Source: Neomicrococcus aestuarii (GTDB taxonomy: Bacteria > Actinomycetota > Actinomycetes > Actinomycetales > Micrococcaceae). Taken from it: DNA of 64,000 nucleotides. Below are positions 33,498-41,608 of this stretch, one piece after another. Position numbers and translations under genes: made by a program. The notes under the pieces were generated by a model. It ran no database searches, had not been told where the DNA came from, and saw only the letters and a program-made list of their open reading frames with translations. Where the stretch lies: the NCBI RefSeq assembly GCF_014201135.1, contig NZ_JACHDR010000001.1, positions 1,550,001 through 1,614,000 on the forward strand. The letters are read 5' to 3'. The number at the start of each line of letters is the position of its first letter. The first letter of the stretch is position 1.

Positions 33498-34481
33498 TTG
33501 AGTACTCGCGAACAGCGTTTTGCGGTGATTTTGAACCCGTCAAAGAACGGGGCCACCAAGCTTCAAACGCAGTTTTCAGCGGCGGTGAAGGATGCTGGTT
33601 TTGAAGAACCCGGCTTCTTCGAGACCACCGTGGATGATCCAGGTCGGCAGATGACCCTCGACGCCATCGAGGCCGGCTACACCGTGATTGTGGCCGCGGG
33701 TGGCGACGGCACGGTCCGCGAGGTCGCCGAAGTGCTCGCCCAGCGGGAGACCCCGGAGGGCGAAGAGCCACTCCAGATGGCGATCCTCCCCCTGGGCACC
33801 GGCAATTTGCTCGCGAGAAACCTTGAAATCAACGTGGATGATCTTCGCGAATCCATCAGCGGCGCCGTTCACGGCGAGGCCCGTGCCATTGACGCCGTGC
33901 GGATCGACCTTGAACGACCCAGTGGCGAGATTGACGAGCACGTGTTCTTGGTGATGGGCGGCGTGGGAATCGACGCCGAAGTCATGGACGACACCCGCGA
34001 TGACCTCAAGAAGAAGGTCGGCCCCCTCGCCTATGTAGAAGCCGGCTTCCGGAAAATTCAGGGCAGCAACGTTCCCATCAGCTTCAAGGTAGGCGACGGA
34101 AACTGGGAAAAGCGCAACGTGCGCTCCGTGATTTTCGCGAACTGCGGCAAGCTTCAAGGCGGATTCGACTTTGTGCCCAACGCCAAAGTGGACGACGGCC
34201 TCATGGACCTCGTAGTCATGACCCCACGATCACCCGTTGACTGGGCCCGCATCTTCGTCAAGACCGTGGTTCGCGTGAAGCGCCGCATCCCTGTCATTGA
34301 ATACTTCCAAGGCGAACAGTTCTCACTTCGCAGCGTGGAACCCATTCTGGCCCAGCTGGATGGAGATCCAGTGGGCGAAGTGATGGGCATCCGTGCGCGC
34401 ATTTTGCCAAACTCGCTCAACGTCCGAGTTGCCGACGCCCCACGGTGGCCCGGCGCCCTCGGCAACGTGTTTCGCCGCTAG
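33498..34481 (+). CDS. Diacylglycerol kinase family lipid kinase
   Basis: A 327-residue DAGK-catalytic-domain protein. NPSKNGATKL near the start and VAAGGDGTVREV with PLGTGNLLARNL near residues 65-110 form the nucleotide-binding loop of the DgkB/YegS family, followed by the beta-sandwich ending with DGDPVGE. It phosphorylates diacylglycerol or a related lipid and recycles membrane lipid; the exact substrate is unproven. TTG at 33498 is chosen because GGAGGGG lies seven bases ahead; no ATG has comparable support. Shares a short divergent promoter region with serS, a conserved actinobacterial arrangement. Confidence 0.88.
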   Translation: MSTREQRFAVILNPSKNGATKLQTQFSAAVKDAGFEEPGFFETTVDDPGRQMTLDAIEAGYTVIVAAGGDGTVREVAEVLAQRETPEGEEPLQMAILPLGTGNLLARNLEINVDDLRESISGAVHGEARAIDAVRIDLERPSGEIDEHVFLVMGGVGIDAEVMDDTRDDLKKKVGPLAYVEAGFRKIQGSNVPISFKVGDGNWEKRNVRSVIFANCGKLQGGFDFVPNAKVDDGLMDLVVMTPRSPVDWARIFVKTVVRVKRRIPVIEYFQGEQFSLRSVEPILAQLDGDPVGEVMGIRARILPNSLNVRVADAPRWPGALGNVFRR

Positions 34482-34781
34482 GTCAATTTATCCGTTACGC
34501 GCCGACGTAACATTCGGCCACATAGTTCAGAAATCATTTGGTGTAGACCTGATTTTCATTGCCGCCTACACCGTCAACCATTTGGTTCCCACCCACAACT
34601 TGATTCATCAGCAATAGCTCCATTTTCACCATTTGCCGAAGATTATTCGATTGCAATTGTGAGAATGGCGTGATTCTCGAACGTCGTTCGGCAAAGTTGT
34701 TACTCACGAGTTCATTTTGTGTACTCCTTCCGCGTAGCTTGAGAGGGCGAACTACTCAAACTTCCAGCCGGAAAGAGCATC
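34482..34781. other. Leader region of metQNI
   Basis: About 300 bases, A/T-richer than its surroundings, holding nested inverted repeats at 34632-34695. No SAM riboswitch core that I recognise. Confidence 0.5.
34632..34695 (+). promoter_or_regulatory. Nested inverted repeats upstream of metQ
   Basis: Outer 9-base arms TTTGCCGAA (34632-34640) and TTCGGCAAA (34687-34695) are perfect. Inside them TTCGA/TCGAA pair, and the centre is GAGAAT-GGCGTG-ATTCTC (34661-34678). The three-level structure could be a leader RNA fold, or the inner palindrome a repressor site for methionine uptake. Confidence 0.4.
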
Positions 34782-35693
34782 ATGACCAAGAAACTTCTCA
34801 TTGCGCGACGCACGGCAGTTGCCGCTCTCGCAATCTCCCTGCTTACCGCTTGCGGCGCCAGCAATGGCGGCAGCCAGAGTTCAGCCTCGGCGCTACCCAC
34901 GGACATCAAGACGGTCAAGATCGGTGTTTCCGACGGCGCTGAGCCGTACTGGCAAGTGTTCAAGAAGGTAGTTCAGGAAGAAACCGGCGTGACCGTGGAA
35001 TTCCAGAACTTCTCTGACTACAACCAGCCAAACCCGGCGCTTGATCAGAAGCAGCTGGACTTGAACGAGTTCCAGCACTTGCAGTACTTGGCGACCTACA
35101 ACGTGGCCAATAACAAGAACCTGCAGCCTATTGGCGCCACCGCGATTTACCCGTTGCCGTTGTACTCGAAGAAGTACAAGTCCACCGAGGAAATCCCTGA
35201 GGGTTCGGAAATTGGTGTCCCGAATGACCCCACCAACCTGTCCCGTTCGCTCATTGTGCTTGAGCAGGCTGGCTTGATCTCCATCAAGGGCGGCGCGAAC
35301 TCCACGTCCACCCCAGCTGAGATCGACACCGCCAACTCCAAGGTCAAGGTAGTCCAGATGGACGCCAAGATGACTGCGCAGAATCTGGATTCGTTGGCTG
35401 GCGCCATTGTCAACAACAACTACGCGACCGCAGCCAAGCTCGGCAAGGACCTGATCATCGCTAAGGATGATCCCGCCGCCGATTCTTCGAAGCCATACAT
35501 CAACGCGTTTGTGGCTCGCGACGAAGACAAGACCAACCCAACGCTCATCAAGATCGCAGAGCTTTACCACGATCCTGAAGTTGAAGCAGCCATTCGCGAG
35601 GACCTCGGAGAGGGTGGAATCTTCAAGACGGATACCCCTGAAGAACTCCAAGAGGCGCTCAGCGTTATTGAAGAAAACAAGAAGAACTCCTAG
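34782..35693 (+). CDS. metQ: Methionine ABC transporter substrate-binding lipoprotein
   Basis: Captures D/L-methionine outside the membrane. The 303-residue MetQ/NlpA lipoprotein has a signal peptide with lipobox LLTACG (Cys about residue 25), then the family blocks KIGVSDGAEPYWQVFKK, LDLNEFQHLQYL, PLPLYSKKYKS and GVPNDPTNLSRSL, and ends with a helical tail. GGAAAGAG lies six bases before ATG. First of three genes metQ-metN-metI, about 80 bases ahead of metN. Confidence 0.95.
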   Translation: MTKKLLIARRTAVAALAISLLTACGASNGGSQSSASALPTDIKTVKIGVSDGAEPYWQVFKKVVQEETGVTVEFQNFSDYNQPNPALDQKQLDLNEFQHLQYLATYNVANNKNLQPIGATAIYPLPLYSKKYKSTEEIPEGSEIGVPNDPTNLSRSLIVLEQAGLISIKGGANSTSTPAEIDTANSKVKVVQMDAKMTAQNLDSLAGAIVNNNYATAAKLGKDLIIAKDDPAADSSKPYINAFVARDEDKTNPTLIKIAELYHDPEVEAAIREDLGEGGIFKTDTPEELQEALSVIEENKKNS

Positions 35694-35771
35694 TACTTCT
35701 TCTGCACTCAGTAGGTGGTTCTGCGATGACGCGTGGAGCCACCTACTTGTGCTTAGCAAAGGATTCTCGCT

Positions 35772-36884
35772 GTGACAGCAATCGTAGAGTTTAGAAACGT
35801 CAGTAAGACGTTCCCGGGAACTAAAAACTCGGACCCCGTCAAGGCCGTCCAGGATGTAACGCTGGATATTGAGGCCGGCTCCATTACCGGAATCATCGGA
35901 TACTCGGGCGCTGGAAAGTCCACCTTGGTTCGCCTGATCAACGCGTTGGAGTTGCCGGATACCGGTGATCTTCGCGTGGACGGTGCAGACCTGACCCGGA
36001 TGAAAGAACGCGAGCTGCGAACGCTTCGTTCGAGCATCGGCATGATCTTCCAGCAGTTCAACCTGTTGAATTCGCGTTCCGTGGCCAAGAACATCGAGTA
36101 CCCGCTCATTGTGGCCGGCGTGAAGGCGGAAGAACGCGCTAAGCGCGTCACTGAATTGCTGCGGTTTGTGGGCATCGAGTCCAAGCGCAATCAGTTCCCG
36201 TCCCAACTTTCTGGCGGTCAGAAGCAACGCGTGGGTATTGCGCGCGCGCTCGCCACGAACCCCAAGATTTTGTTGGCGGATGAGGCCACCTCGGCGCTGG
36301 ATCCAGAAACCACGGCGGAGGTCTTGGACCTCTTGAAGCGTGTGAACACTGAATTCGGCACCACCATTGTGGTCATCACCCACGAAATGCACGTGGTGCG
36401 CAGCATCTGCTCCAACGTGGCCGTCATGGAACACGGCAAGGTTCTCGAATACGGACCGGTCTATGACGTGTTCGCGTTCGCGAAGGAAGAAGCCACCCAG
36501 CGCTTCATCAACTCCACCATCCAGGACCGGCCCAGCCCGGAGACGGTCGCCCGCTTGCAATCGCTTCACCCCGGCACTTTCGTCACGGTGAGCATTGTTG
36601 AGTCTGCGGTTCCGGATCGCAGTGAGTACGACGACGCTGGCTCCAGTTCAGAGGCACCTGCCAGTTCCGGGGTGGCTGATTTACTCAGCCAGGCCAGCAC
36701 GGTTCGAAAGACGGTGGTGTTCGGTTCCATCACGGAGATCGCGCAGCGACCCTACGGTTCGCTCACCTACGTCTTCGACGGCCCGGACGCTGACGTGCAA
36801 CAGCTCATTGAGAGCCTTACAAGGATCACCGCAACGCAAGTCTGGGCCGATCAGCGCAGCATCTTGAAGGGAGACGCATCATGA
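35772..36884 (+). CDS. metN: Methionine ABC transporter ATP-binding protein
   Basis: Energises methionine import. The 370 residues begin with a standard ABC ATPase: Walker A GYSGAGKST near 42, Q-loop IFQQFNLL, signature LSGGQKQRVGIARAL near 146, Walker B ILLADEATSALD, and the switch His in VITHEMH. After about residue 240 comes a linker with a dispersed-repeat copy (SEYDDAGSS) and a C-terminal NIL/ACT-like domain that in MetN binds methionine and inhibits transport. GTG start; the stop overlaps metI by 4 bases. Confidence 0.95.
   Translation: MTAIVEFRNVSKTFPGTKNSDPVKAVQDVTLDIEAGSITGIIGYSGAGKSTLVRLINALELPDTGDLRVDGADLTRMKERELRTLRSSIGMIFQQFNLLNSRSVAKNIEYPLIVAGVKAEERAKRVTELLRFVGIESKRNQFPSQLSGGQKQRVGIARALATNPKILLADEATSALDPETTAEVLDLLKRVNTEFGTTIVVITHEMHVVRSICSNVAVMEHGKVLEYGPVYDVFAFAKEEATQRFINSTIQDRPSPETVARLQSLHPGTFVTVSIVESAVPDRSEYDDAGSSSEAPASSGVADLLSQASTVRKTVVFGSITEIAQRPYGSLTYVFDGPDADVQQLIESLTRITATQVWADQRSILKGDAS
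36625..36641 (+). repeat. Dispersed 17-bp word, copy 10 (core exact)
   Basis: AGTACGACGACGCTGGC: the 12-base core is exact, the end diverges. It is located in the linker between the ATPase and NIL domains of MetN, read as EYDDAG. Confidence 0.65.
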
Positions 36885-37540
36885 TCGACTGGGAGACCAT
36901 GGGGCCCCTGCTGACGCAGTCCCTCCAACAAACTCTCACCATGGTGGTCATCACCATGCTTCTTGGCGGATTCTTCGGCCTGATCATTGGCATCCTGCTC
37001 TATGCCACCCGTCCAGGGAACATCTTGCAGAACGCCGTGGTGTTCAACGTCTTGAACTTCATCATCAACGTGGTGCGACCCATCCCGTTCATCATCTTCA
37101 TCTCCCTCGTAGGACCGTTTAGCCTCTCGCTGATCGGCACGAGTATCGGCACCGAGGCGGCGATTGTCCCCATGACGCTCATGGCGTCCGTGGTGATCGG
37201 CCGCATTGTGGAGCAGAACTTGGTGGGCGTGGATCCGGGCGTGGTGGAAGCAGCTCGCGCCATGGGCTCCTCCCGTGCCCGCGTGCTCTTTGATGTGGTG
37301 TTGAGGGAATCGATTGGCCCACTGATTTTGGGTTACACGTTCGTCTTCATCGGCGTGGTGGATATGTCCGCGGTTGCCGGCTACATCGGCGGTGGTGGAC
37401 TCGGTGATATGGCCATTACGTACGGCTACCAGCAGTTCAACTACGCCGTGACCATCCTGGCCGTCGTGGTGATTGTGCTGCTGGTTCAGTTGGCGCAGCT
37501 CATTGGCAACTGGCTAGCTCGCAAGGCGCTTCACCGCTAA
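36881..37540 (+). CDS. metI: Methionine ABC transporter permease
   Basis: A 219-residue permease with five membrane helices and the cytoplasmic coupling (EAA) loop EAARAMGSSRARVLFDVVL near residue 125-145, which docks onto MetN. Ends with GGGGLGDMAITYGYQQFNY typical of MetI. Starts inside the metN stop (ATGA). Followed by a long bidirectional terminator. Confidence 0.95.
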   Translation: MIDWETMGPLLTQSLQQTLTMVVITMLLGGFFGLIIGILLYATRPGNILQNAVVFNVLNFIINVVRPIPFIIFISLVGPFSLSLIGTSIGTEAAIVPMTLMASVVIGRIVEQNLVGVDPGVVEAARAMGSSRARVLFDVVLRESIGPLILGYTFVFIGVVDMSAVAGYIGGGGLGDMAITYGYQQFNYAVTILAVVVIVLLVQLAQLIGNWLARKALHR

Positions 37541-37570
37541 ACGGACACAGCTAAAAGCTAGCAAGACAAA

Positions 37571-37615
37571 ACAGTGAAGGGACGAGGCCCACAATGGGTC
37601 TCGTCCCTTCACTGT
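37571..37615. terminator. Bidirectional terminator between metI and pheA
   Basis: Two 20-base arms (ACAGTGAAGGGACGAG... / ...CTCGTCCCTTCACTGT) pair with a single wobble around a 5-base loop. A T-rich tract follows on the minus strand. Confidence 0.88.
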
Positions 37616-37705
37616 TCACGCCAATGCTCTGATTCAGTGCGATGCTCGGTTCTCCTGCGATAGCTGGAGTGTCAGAAGCATGCGGCGTCGTCGTCCTTCG
37701 CGAAA

Positions 37706-38722
37706 TTACAGACCGTCCGTCAGCCCGCGCAACCGATCCACCCACGCGCGAGCGTCACGGTACGCTTCCTCCGAATTGTGGCGACCAAAGCTCGGCGAGA
37801 GCTTGTCCGCCGACGGGTAGGAACCCAAGAATCGGATCTCCGGCGTAATGCGGTGCAAGCCCATGAGGGCGTCCGCCATGCGGGATTCGTGCACGTGACC
37901 CTCGGCGTCCACGGAGAAGAAGTAGTTGCCCAGTCCTTCGCCCGTGGGTCGGGATTCAATGCGGGAGAGGTTCACGCCGCGGGACGCGAACTGATCCAGA
38001 ATGTCCATCAGCGCACCCGGGTGATCATCCGGCAGCGGGATGACCACGCTGGTCTTGTCGGAGCCCGTGACGGGCGGCAACGAACCAGGCAAGGACACCA
38101 ACACGAAACGCGTCACGGCGCCCGAGTTATCTTCCACGCCCGTGCGCAACACCGTGAGCGAATTCTGTTGGGCAACTAGGGGCGAGCAGATGGCGGCGTC
38201 GTACGTGACGTCCTCGTCCAGCAAGCCCAGTGCGCCCGCCGCCGTAGAGGAGGCGGGGATGAACTCAGCGTTCGGAGTGTTCTCTTCAGCCCAATAACGG
38301 CACTGCGCCCACGCGTGCGAGTGCGTTGAGATCGCCCGAATCTGCGAGAGCTCGGTAATGCCCGGACGCACGGTCAGCACAAACGTGATGGGGACCAGCG
38401 CCTCGCGTACAATCTGCAGCTTGGAGCCGTTCGCGATCGAATCGAGGGTCGCGGAGACGCCACCTTCCACCGAATTCTCGATGGGGACCATTGCCGCGCT
38501 GACGCGACCTTCGCGCACCATCGTGAGCGCCGAGTTGACGCTGCTGCACGGGAAGAAGTCCGCTTCCGCCGCGTCGGGAACTTGGAGAAGCGCGGCTTCG
38601 GTGAAGGTTCCCGCGGGTCCTAGGAACGCGTAGGAGCGGCGGTTCGCGGCGGGCACGGAAACGCTCGTTGCGGCGCGTTCACCGGGCGCAGTTGATTCGC
38701 TCGGCGCAGTTGAGTCAATCAC
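37706..38722 (-). CDS. pheA: Prephenate dehydratase
   Basis: Converts prephenate to phenylpyruvate for phenylalanine synthesis. The 338 residues hold an N-terminal variable 28-residue leader, the catalytic domain (YAFLGPAGTFTEAAL, IENSVEGGVSATLD, and the catalytic TRFVLV with Thr near residue 205) and a C-terminal ACT domain with ESRP (LSRIESRPTGEGLGNY region), the phenylalanine-binding site for feedback inhibition. Start overlaps the rhodanese stop (ATGA), so the two are cotranscribed. Confidence 0.95.
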   Translation of the reverse strand: MIDSTAPSESTAPGERAATSVSVPAANRRSYAFLGPAGTFTEAALLQVPDAAEADFFPCSSVNSALTMVREGRVSAAMVPIENSVEGGVSATLDSIANGSKLQIVREALVPITFVLTVRPGITELSQIRAISTHSHAWAQCRYWAEENTPNAEFIPASSTAAGALGLLDEDVTYDAAICSPLVAQQNSLTVLRTGVEDNSGAVTRFVLVSLPGSLPPVTGSDKTSVVIPLPDDHPGALMDILDQFASRGVNLSRIESRPTGEGLGNYFFSVDAEGHVHESRMADALMGLHRITPEIRFLGSYPSADKLSPSFGRHNSEEAYRDARAWVDRLRGLTDGL

Positions 38723-39045
38723 CGTACGGTCGGCTCCTGACCATTCTCAGACTCAAGTGGCTTGCCAGCTTCGAGCCAGGCGCCGGATCCGCCAGCGATG
38801 TTGAACGCGGTGTAGCCCTGGCCCGTGAGCCAAGCGGCGGCCTGCGCGGAGCGGCCTCCGGTACGGCAAATCACGTAGGTGTCGACGTCCGGGTCCAGCT
38901 CATCTACGCGCAACGGCAAGTCGCCGAGGGGGATGTGCACGGCGCCGGGAACGTGGCCGTGCACGAACTCGTACTCTTCGCGCACGTCCAGCACCAAGGC
39001 GTCGGCTGGAACCTGGTCCACTGAAACGGTTTCGAATTCACTCAT
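38719..39045 (-). CDS. Rhodanese-like sulfurtransferase
   Basis: A 108-residue single rhodanese domain. The active-site loop CRTGGRS near residue 70 keeps the catalytic cysteine, preceded by DVREEYEFVHGHVPGAVHIPL, the classic CH2A region. It transfers sulfane sulfur to an unknown acceptor. ATG at 39045 has GAGGTG six bases upstream. Coupled to pheA, a frequent arrangement in Micrococcaceae without a proven functional link. Confidence 0.9.
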   Translation of the reverse strand: MSEFETVSVDQVPADALVLDVREEYEFVHGHVPGAVHIPLGDLPLRVDELDPDVDTYVICRTGGRSAQAAAWLTGQGYTAFNIAGGSGAWLEAGKPLESENGQEPTVR

Positions 39046-39113
39046 GGTGGGCACCTCACTGTTCAAAAATTCTCTGAATCATCTAATCACTCAAGCCTAT
39101 AGTTGGATCCATC

Positions 39114-40619
39114 ATGACGAACCACTCGCAGCGCCTTAGTTCCCTTCCCGCCGCGTGGGAACTACGTGATGCGTTGCATCGCGAAGAGACCACGAGCGTC
39201 AAATTATTGGCTCAGTCCCTCGATCTAATCCACTCACTCAATGAAGAGTTGGGGGCTTTCGTTGCCGTAAATGGTGAAAAGGCGCTCACTGCTGCGAAGA
39301 AATACGACGCCGCTCGTTCCAGTTCCGCGCGCGACCTTCTAGGTGGGTTGCCGCTTGCGTGGAAGGACCTCATCGACGTGGCCGGGTTCCCCACCCGGAT
39401 GGGCTCGCGCATCACTCCCGAAACTCCGGTAGATCTCACGCATCCGCTGGTGGACAAGGTGACGCAGGCCGGTTCATTCACGATCGGCAAAACGGCTGTC
39501 CCCGAGTTCGGTCTCAACGCGTACTCCGAAAACGACGCGAACCCTCCGGCTCGCAACCCCTTTGACCCGAACCGCACGCCCGGTGGTTCGAGCGGCGGCG
39601 CGGCTGCCGCGGTCGCGAGCGGCATGCTGGCGGTAGCTCCCGGGAACGACGGCGGAGGTTCCGTCCGCATTCCAGCGGCGGCTTGCGGGCTCGTGGGTTT
39701 GAAAACGAGCCTGGGTTTGATTCGCGAGGACCTCATGAACGGCGCCAGCGAAGGAAAGACCCCGCTCACGGATAAGCGCGGTGCGCCCCGGCTTGCGGTC
39801 ACCGGACCTTTGGGCCGTTCAGCGTTCGATGCCGCCCTGTTGTTGGATGCGATGACCGGCGCTCGCGGATCGAACTCGTACTACGAGGTGGCGCGAACAC
39901 TGGATCCTGTCCACGCGACCTACGCGCCGAAGCACGCGAAGGACAACCCGCAAAGCGCCAAGCTCCACGGCCGCGAAGAGCCACTACACATTGCCGTTTC
40001 CACCGATTCGCCTTTTGATTCCGCCCTCGGCAGCAGCCTCTCCCCCGAATCTCTCACCGCACTCGAAGCCGGCCGCAAGCTGCTCGAGAAGGTGAGCTGC
40101 GTCGTCGTACCGGAAAAATTTGAGTATCCCGAGGACTATCACGCAACGTTCCGCACGGTGTGGACTGGAGGGCTCGCGGAGGCGCCGATTCCGGTAGAAG
40201 CGGAGGCGCTACTGACCCCGCTGGCCCGAGATTTCCGGGAATCTTCGCGCGCACAATCGGAAGAAACCAAGCAGGCTGCGGCCACGCGCTTGAGTGAGAT
40301 CGGGCGCGGATTCCGCGAAGCCTGGGGCAAGTTTGATGTGGTGCTCACGCCCGCGCTCGCATGGGAGCCGCCCGAAATCGGCTTCTTCACACGCGAGGAT
40401 CCCGAACGCGATTACGTCCTGCAATGCCAATTCACGCCGTTCACGTCCATGGTGAACGTGTCCGGGCTGCCGGCGATCGTGGTGCCCGTGAGCATCACGT
40501 CGAACGGCCTGCCGATGGCCGTTCAGCTCATTGGTCGCTTGCATTCGGAGCGGCAACTGCTCACGCTCGCCGCCGCGATGGAAGCCGCGCGCGGGCCGCT
40601 GGTATTCACCCAGAATTAA
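39114..40619 (+). CDS. Amidase signature family protein
   Basis: A 501-residue enzyme of the Ser-cisSer-Lys amidase family (GatA-like fold). The first catalytic Lys lies in LPLAWKDLIDVAGFPT near residue 83; the signature GGSSGGAAAAVASG near residue 160 gives one serine; DGGGSVRIPAAACGLVGLK near residue 185 gives the acyl-acceptor serine. No GatB or GatC neighbour is present, so this is a stand-alone amidase rather than part of tRNA amidation; the substrate is unknown. A dispersed-repeat copy falls in codons for SCVVVP. It precedes the nuclease gene by 23 bases. Confidence 0.88.
   Translation: MTNHSQRLSSLPAAWELRDALHREETTSVKLLAQSLDLIHSLNEELGAFVAVNGEKALTAAKKYDAARSSSARDLLGGLPLAWKDLIDVAGFPTRMGSRITPETPVDLTHPLVDKVTQAGSFTIGKTAVPEFGLNAYSENDANPPARNPFDPNRTPGGSSGGAAAAVASGMLAVAPGNDGGGSVRIPAAACGLVGLKTSLGLIREDLMNGASEGKTPLTDKRGAPRLAVTGPLGRSAFDAALLLDAMTGARGSNSYYEVARTLDPVHATYAPKHAKDNPQSAKLHGREEPLHIAVSTDSPFDSALGSSLSPESLTALEAGRKLLEKVSCVVVPEKFEYPEDYHATFRTVWTGGLAEAPIPVEAEALLTPLARDFRESSRAQSEETKQAAATRLSEIGRGFREAWGKFDVVLTPALAWEPPEIGFFTREDPERDYVLQCQFTPFTSMVNVSGLPAIVVPVSITSNGLPMAVQLIGRLHSERQLLTLAAAMEAARGPLVFTQN
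40095..40111 (-). repeat. Dispersed 17-bp word, copy 11 (16 of 17)
   Basis: AGCTGCGTCGTCGTACC inside the amidase gene, read as SCVVVP on the plus strand. Confidence 0.75.
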
Positions 40620-40642
40620 CCTCGGCGTGTTCGGATCGAGAG

Positions 40643-41512
40643 ATGACCACGGATAACCAGTCACTTTCCGAATCATCGACCACTAGCGGATACCAGCCCG
40701 ATTTTCTGGGCACGGAGACGGTCACGGTGCCGTCCGATCCGCGGCTGACCGTCCTGGATTACACGCACTTTTCCATTCACCAGGACACCGAACGGCGCAT
40801 GCCGGCCATCACCGCCGTGAACATTGACGGCGCGACCTTGGTGACGGACATCGAGCGCGGCAACAACTGGCGCCTGGACCCGCGATTGCCCGCCGAACAC
40901 CAGGCCGGTGAGGAGCTGTACGCGCGCAACGACATTGACCGTGGGCACGTGGTGCGGCGTCGTGATCCCGTGTGGGGTGAGCGGCAGGTCGCGACGCAAG
41001 CGAACGCGGACACCTTCCACTACACGGTCTGCGCGCCACAAGCGGGCTACTTCAACCAGTCCAAGGAGCTGTGGCTGGGCCTCGAGGACCACGTGCTCGA
41101 GCATGCAGCGACCTTCGATCAGCGCTTGTCCGTGTTCACCGGCTGCGTTTTTACAGCCGAAGATCCCAGCTATCGCGGGTTTTTGGTGCCGCGCCAATTC
41201 TTCAAGATCGCCGCGTGGAATCGCGGGGGCGAGCTGGCTGCGAGCGCGTACGTGCTGGATCAGGGCGAGGGTTTGGACATGATTCTGCGCCGCGGGCTGC
41301 GTCCCGGCCAGGAAGCGGGCGAGGACGGGCCGGGCCCGTTCAAGACCTTCCAGATCCCGGTGGCGGACGTGGCAGCGCTGACGGGATTGCCCGTGGATCA
41401 GTTGGCTGCCGCGGACGTTTTGGCGGCGACGCTTGCGCAGCGTCCTGCCTTCCCTGACGTACGACGACGCTGGATCGAGTTGAGCGGGCCGCAAGACCTG
41501 ATCTTGGGTTAG
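40643..41512 (+). CDS. DNA/RNA non-specific endonuclease (NucA/EndA-like), no signal peptide
   Basis: A 289-residue beta-beta-alpha-metal nuclease. The catalytic DRGH is at residues 99-102 (NDIDRGHVVRRRD), with the preceding YARND and the following QANADTFHYTVCAPQ segment supplying the metal-binding Asn region. Most relatives are secreted, but here no signal peptide is visible, and no immunity protein follows directly. ATG 40643 has GGATCGAGAG immediately upstream. It stands between the amidase and the protealysin-like protease in the same orientation with short gaps, so a shared transcript is likely. The C-terminal 15 codons carry a repeat copy (VRRRWIEL). Confidence 0.85.
   Translation: MTTDNQSLSESSTTSGYQPDFLGTETVTVPSDPRLTVLDYTHFSIHQDTERRMPAITAVNIDGATLVTDIERGNNWRLDPRLPAEHQAGEELYARNDIDRGHVVRRRDPVWGERQVATQANADTFHYTVCAPQAGYFNQSKELWLGLEDHVLEHAATFDQRLSVFTGCVFTAEDPSYRGFLVPRQFFKIAAWNRGGELAASAYVLDQGEGLDMILRRGLRPGQEAGEDGPGPFKTFQIPVADVAALTGLPVDQLAAADVLAATLAQRPAFPDVRRRWIELSGPQDLILG
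41458..41474 (+). repeat. Dispersed 17-bp word, copy 12 (core exact)
   Basis: CGTACGACGACGCTGGA near the end of the nuclease gene, read as VRRRWI; 12-base core exact. Confidence 0.6.
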
Positions 41513-41608
41513 GCAGCACATTTGCGTTGGCGGAGTTTTCGCTGGGACTTCTCTGGAGGGTCGGGCCGAACGGTTCTAAATGTCAGTGGGGAAGGTTTAG
41601 ATAGGGAC

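Noticed and set aside
34482-34781. SAM riboswitch before metQ
   Set aside because: None of the conserved core blocks of SAM-I/IV riboswitches that I know are visible.
37678-37697. Possible word copy between metI and pheA
   Set aside because: ATGCGGCGTCGTCGTCC shares the repeated CGTCGTCG but not GTAC or AGCTGC, so chance similarity cannot be excluded.
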